From the NCBI RefSeq assembly GCF_004327335.1, contig NZ_QJUO01000038.1, positions 1 through 38,305 on the forward strand: a stretch of DNA of 38,305 nt, written 5' to 3'. How positions within the stretch are numbered: position 1 is the stretch's first letter; each line of letters begins with the position of its first letter. Shown here piece by piece: positions 36,766 to 38,305 of this stretch. Source of the DNA: Stutzerimonas kirkiae. Lineage in GTDB: Bacteria > Pseudomonadota > Gammaproteobacteria > Pseudomonadales > Pseudomonadaceae. Made by a program: the position numbers and the translations under genes. A model generated the notes under the pieces. That model worked only from the letters and a program-made list of their open reading frames with translations. It was not told where the DNA came from and did no database searches.

Positions 36766-38214
36766 ATGCAATCGAACACACCCCGGCTATTGCGCCAGCA
36801 GGCCTATATCGACGGCACCTGGCAGGATGCCGATAGCGGCGACAGGATCGATGTCAACGATCCCGCCACTGGCGAGATCATCGGCTCGGTGCCGAAGATG
36901 GGCGCCAGCGAGACGCGCCGTGCCATCGAGGCCGCCGCACGGGCGCTGCCGGCCTGGCGTGCGCTGACTGCCAAGGAGCGCTCCGGCAAACTGCGCCGCT
37001 GGTTCGAGCTGGTGCTGGAGAACCAGGACGAACTGGCGCGCCTGATGACCCTGGAGCAGGGCAAGCCATTGGCCGAGGCCAGGGGCGAGATCGCCTATGC
37101 GGCCTCCTTCATCGAATGGTTCGCCGAGGAAGCCAAGCGTGTCTACGGCGACACCATCCCCGGCCACCAGGCCGACAAGCGGCTGATCGTGATCAAGCAG
37201 CCGATCGGCGTCACCGCCGCCATCACGCCGTGGAACTTCCCCGCCGCGATGATTACCCGCAAGGCCGGCCCGGCGTTGGCCGCCGGTTGCACCATGGTGC
37301 TCAAGCCGGCCTCGCAGACGCCGTTCTCCGCCCTGGCGCTGGCCGCCCTGGCCGAACAGGCGGGGATTCCCGCTGGCGTGCTGAACGTGGTCACCGGCTC
37401 GGCGGGCGATATTGGCGGTGAACTGACCAGCAACTCGCTGGTACGCAAGCTGTCGTTCACCGGTTCCACCGAGATTGGCCGCCAGTTGATGGCCGAGTGT
37501 GCCCGCGACATCAAGAAGGTCTCCCTGGAACTAGGCGGCAACGCGCCGTTCATCGTCTTCGACGATGCCGATCTGGACGCCGCGGTCGAGGGGGCGATCG
37601 TCTCCAAGTACCGCAACAACGGGCAGACCTGTGTCTGCGCCAACCGCCTGTACGTGCAGGCGGGCGTCTACGATGCCTTCGTCGAGAAGCTGCAGGCGGC
37701 GGTCGGCAAGCTGAAGGTCGGCAACGGCCTGGAGGAGGGCGTGACCACCGGCCCGCTGATCGACGCCAAGGCGCTGGCCAAGGTGCGCGAACATATCGAC
37801 GACGCCGTCGCCAAGGGCGCTCGCGTGGTCAGTGGCGGCAAGCACCATGCCCTGGGCGGCGGTTTCTTCGAGCCGACCATCCTCACCGAGGTGCCGCGCG
37901 AGGCGCTGGTGGCACGCGAGGAAACCTTCGGCCCGCTGGCGCCGCTGTTCCGCTTCGACGACGAGGCCGAAGTGATTGCCCTGGCCAACGACACCGAATT
38001 CGGCCTGGCGTCGTACTTCTATGCCCGCGACCTGTCCCGCGTATTCCGAGTCGCCGAGGCGCTGGAATACGGCATGGTCGGCATCAACACCGGGCTGATT
38101 TCCAACGAAGTGGCGCCGTTCGGCGGCATCAAGGCTTCCGGCCTGGGCCGCGAAGGCTCGAAATACGGCATCGAGGACTACCTGGAAATCAAATACCTGT
38201 GCCTGGGTATTTGA
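36766..38214 (+). CDS. gabD: NADP-type succinate-semialdehyde dehydrogenase GabD
   Basis: Oxidises succinate semialdehyde, the product of GABA transamination, to succinate. The start at ATG 36766 (MQSNTPRLLRQQAYIDG) gives 482 residues as in E. coli GabD and has GGGAAG nine bases ahead; in-frame ATGs at 36757 and 36724 are poorer. Catalytic E255 (LELGGNAP) and C289 are present, with C291 two residues on, the pair known to form a redox switch. The C-terminal GREGSKYGIEDYLEIKYLC matches the family. It extends the ydcSTUV-patD unit; no GABA transaminase is seen before the window ends. Confidence 0.96.
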   Translation: MQSNTPRLLRQQAYIDGTWQDADSGDRIDVNDPATGEIIGSVPKMGASETRRAIEAAARALPAWRALTAKERSGKLRRWFELVLENQDELARLMTLEQGKPLAEARGEIAYAASFIEWFAEEAKRVYGDTIPGHQADKRLIVIKQPIGVTAAITPWNFPAAMITRKAGPALAAGCTMVLKPASQTPFSALALAALAEQAGIPAGVLNVVTGSAGDIGGELTSNSLVRKLSFTGSTEIGRQLMAECARDIKKVSLELGGNAPFIVFDDADLDAAVEGAIVSKYRNNGQTCVCANRLYVQAGVYDAFVEKLQAAVGKLKVGNGLEEGVTTGPLIDAKALAKVREHIDDAVAKGARVVSGGKHHALGGGFFEPTILTEVPREALVAREETFGPLAPLFRFDDEAEVIALANDTEFGLASYFYARDLSRVFRVAEALEYGMVGINTGLISNEVAPFGGIKASGLGREGSKYGIEDYLEIKYLCLGI

Positions 38215-38245
38215 GCCGGGCGGTCATGCCATGCGTGGAAACGAA

Positions 38246-38305
38246 TCGAAAAGAGCGCTGGAGGCTGGACGAGAAGCGGCAAGGTAGTCGCGCTTCTCGT
38301 CCGGC
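38246..38305. repeat. Heptad palindrome E6 (after gabD, cut by window edge)
   Basis: TCGAAAAGAGCGCTGGAGGC then GGACGAGAAGCG, a short loop, and CGCTTCTCGTCCGGC up to the last base. The left arm has only two heptads. The right outer part lies beyond the window. It starts 32 bp after the gabD stop, a terminator-like position. Confidence 0.8.

Overview
The window is a GC-rich stretch of a gammaproteobacterial chromosome, almost certainly Pseudomonas or a close relative. The evidence is the order dnaG-rpsU-tsaD-plsY-folB-folK, the YfiBNR system, an SAH riboswitch ahead of ahcY, a REP-type inverted pair of Pseudomonas form, and the run proA-nadD-rsfS-rlmH-mrdA-rodA-mltB-rlpA-dacC-ybeD-lipB-lipA. 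No tRNA, rRNA, CRISPR array, transposase, integrase or phage gene was seen. All proteins look intact except dnaG, which is cut by the left edge.

Layout. Positions 1-4503 hold the macromolecular-synthesis genes dnaG and rpsU (minus strand, two tandem terminators between them), divergent tsaD, then plsY and the overlapping folB-folK pair. Positions 4507-6831 carry yfiR-yfiN-yfiB, a cyclic-di-GMP switch: periplasmic repressor, membrane diguanylate cyclase and outer-membrane lipoprotein. Positions 7185-12539 carry cca, ppnN, metF and ahcY on the minus strand; the last two belong to the activated-methyl cycle, and ahcY sits behind an SAH riboswitch. Then come a lipoprotein-type cytochrome c' and hldE (LPS heptose), followed by a compact minus-strand operon of an FAD oxidoreductase, an aldo/keto reductase and a degenerate Nudix-like protein of unknown purpose. 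Positions 18115-29118 are one dense plus-strand cluster combining proline and NAD synthesis, ribosome silencing and modification, the rod-shape peptidoglycan machinery and lipoate synthesis.

Positions 29179-38214 are an amine-catabolism module. A FadR-type GntR regulator and a stand-alone soluble Cache sensor protein point left. Pointing right are a YdcSTUV-type ABC importer, gamma-aminobutyraldehyde dehydrogenase (patD) and succinate-semialdehyde dehydrogenase (gabD). The protein sequences agree with E. coli ydcSTUV-patD and gabD in length and in long stretches recalled from memory, but the regulators differ from E. coli and gabD is attached.

The least conventional content is between the genes. 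Six intergenic palindromes of about 60-95 bp share one architecture. Each arm is built from two to four 7-bp units of the form GCTGGAN, with an A-run at the left outer edge, a T-run at the right, and an inner CGAAAA/TTTTCG step. Three further gaps contain tandem heptads of the related form GCTTGCN or GCTGNAN. A separate 97-bp element with 18-bp terminal inverted repeats, a REP pair and another GC-rich hairpin fill other gaps. Many of these repeats lie where, from memory of P. aeruginosa gene order, blocks distant in that genome are joined here.
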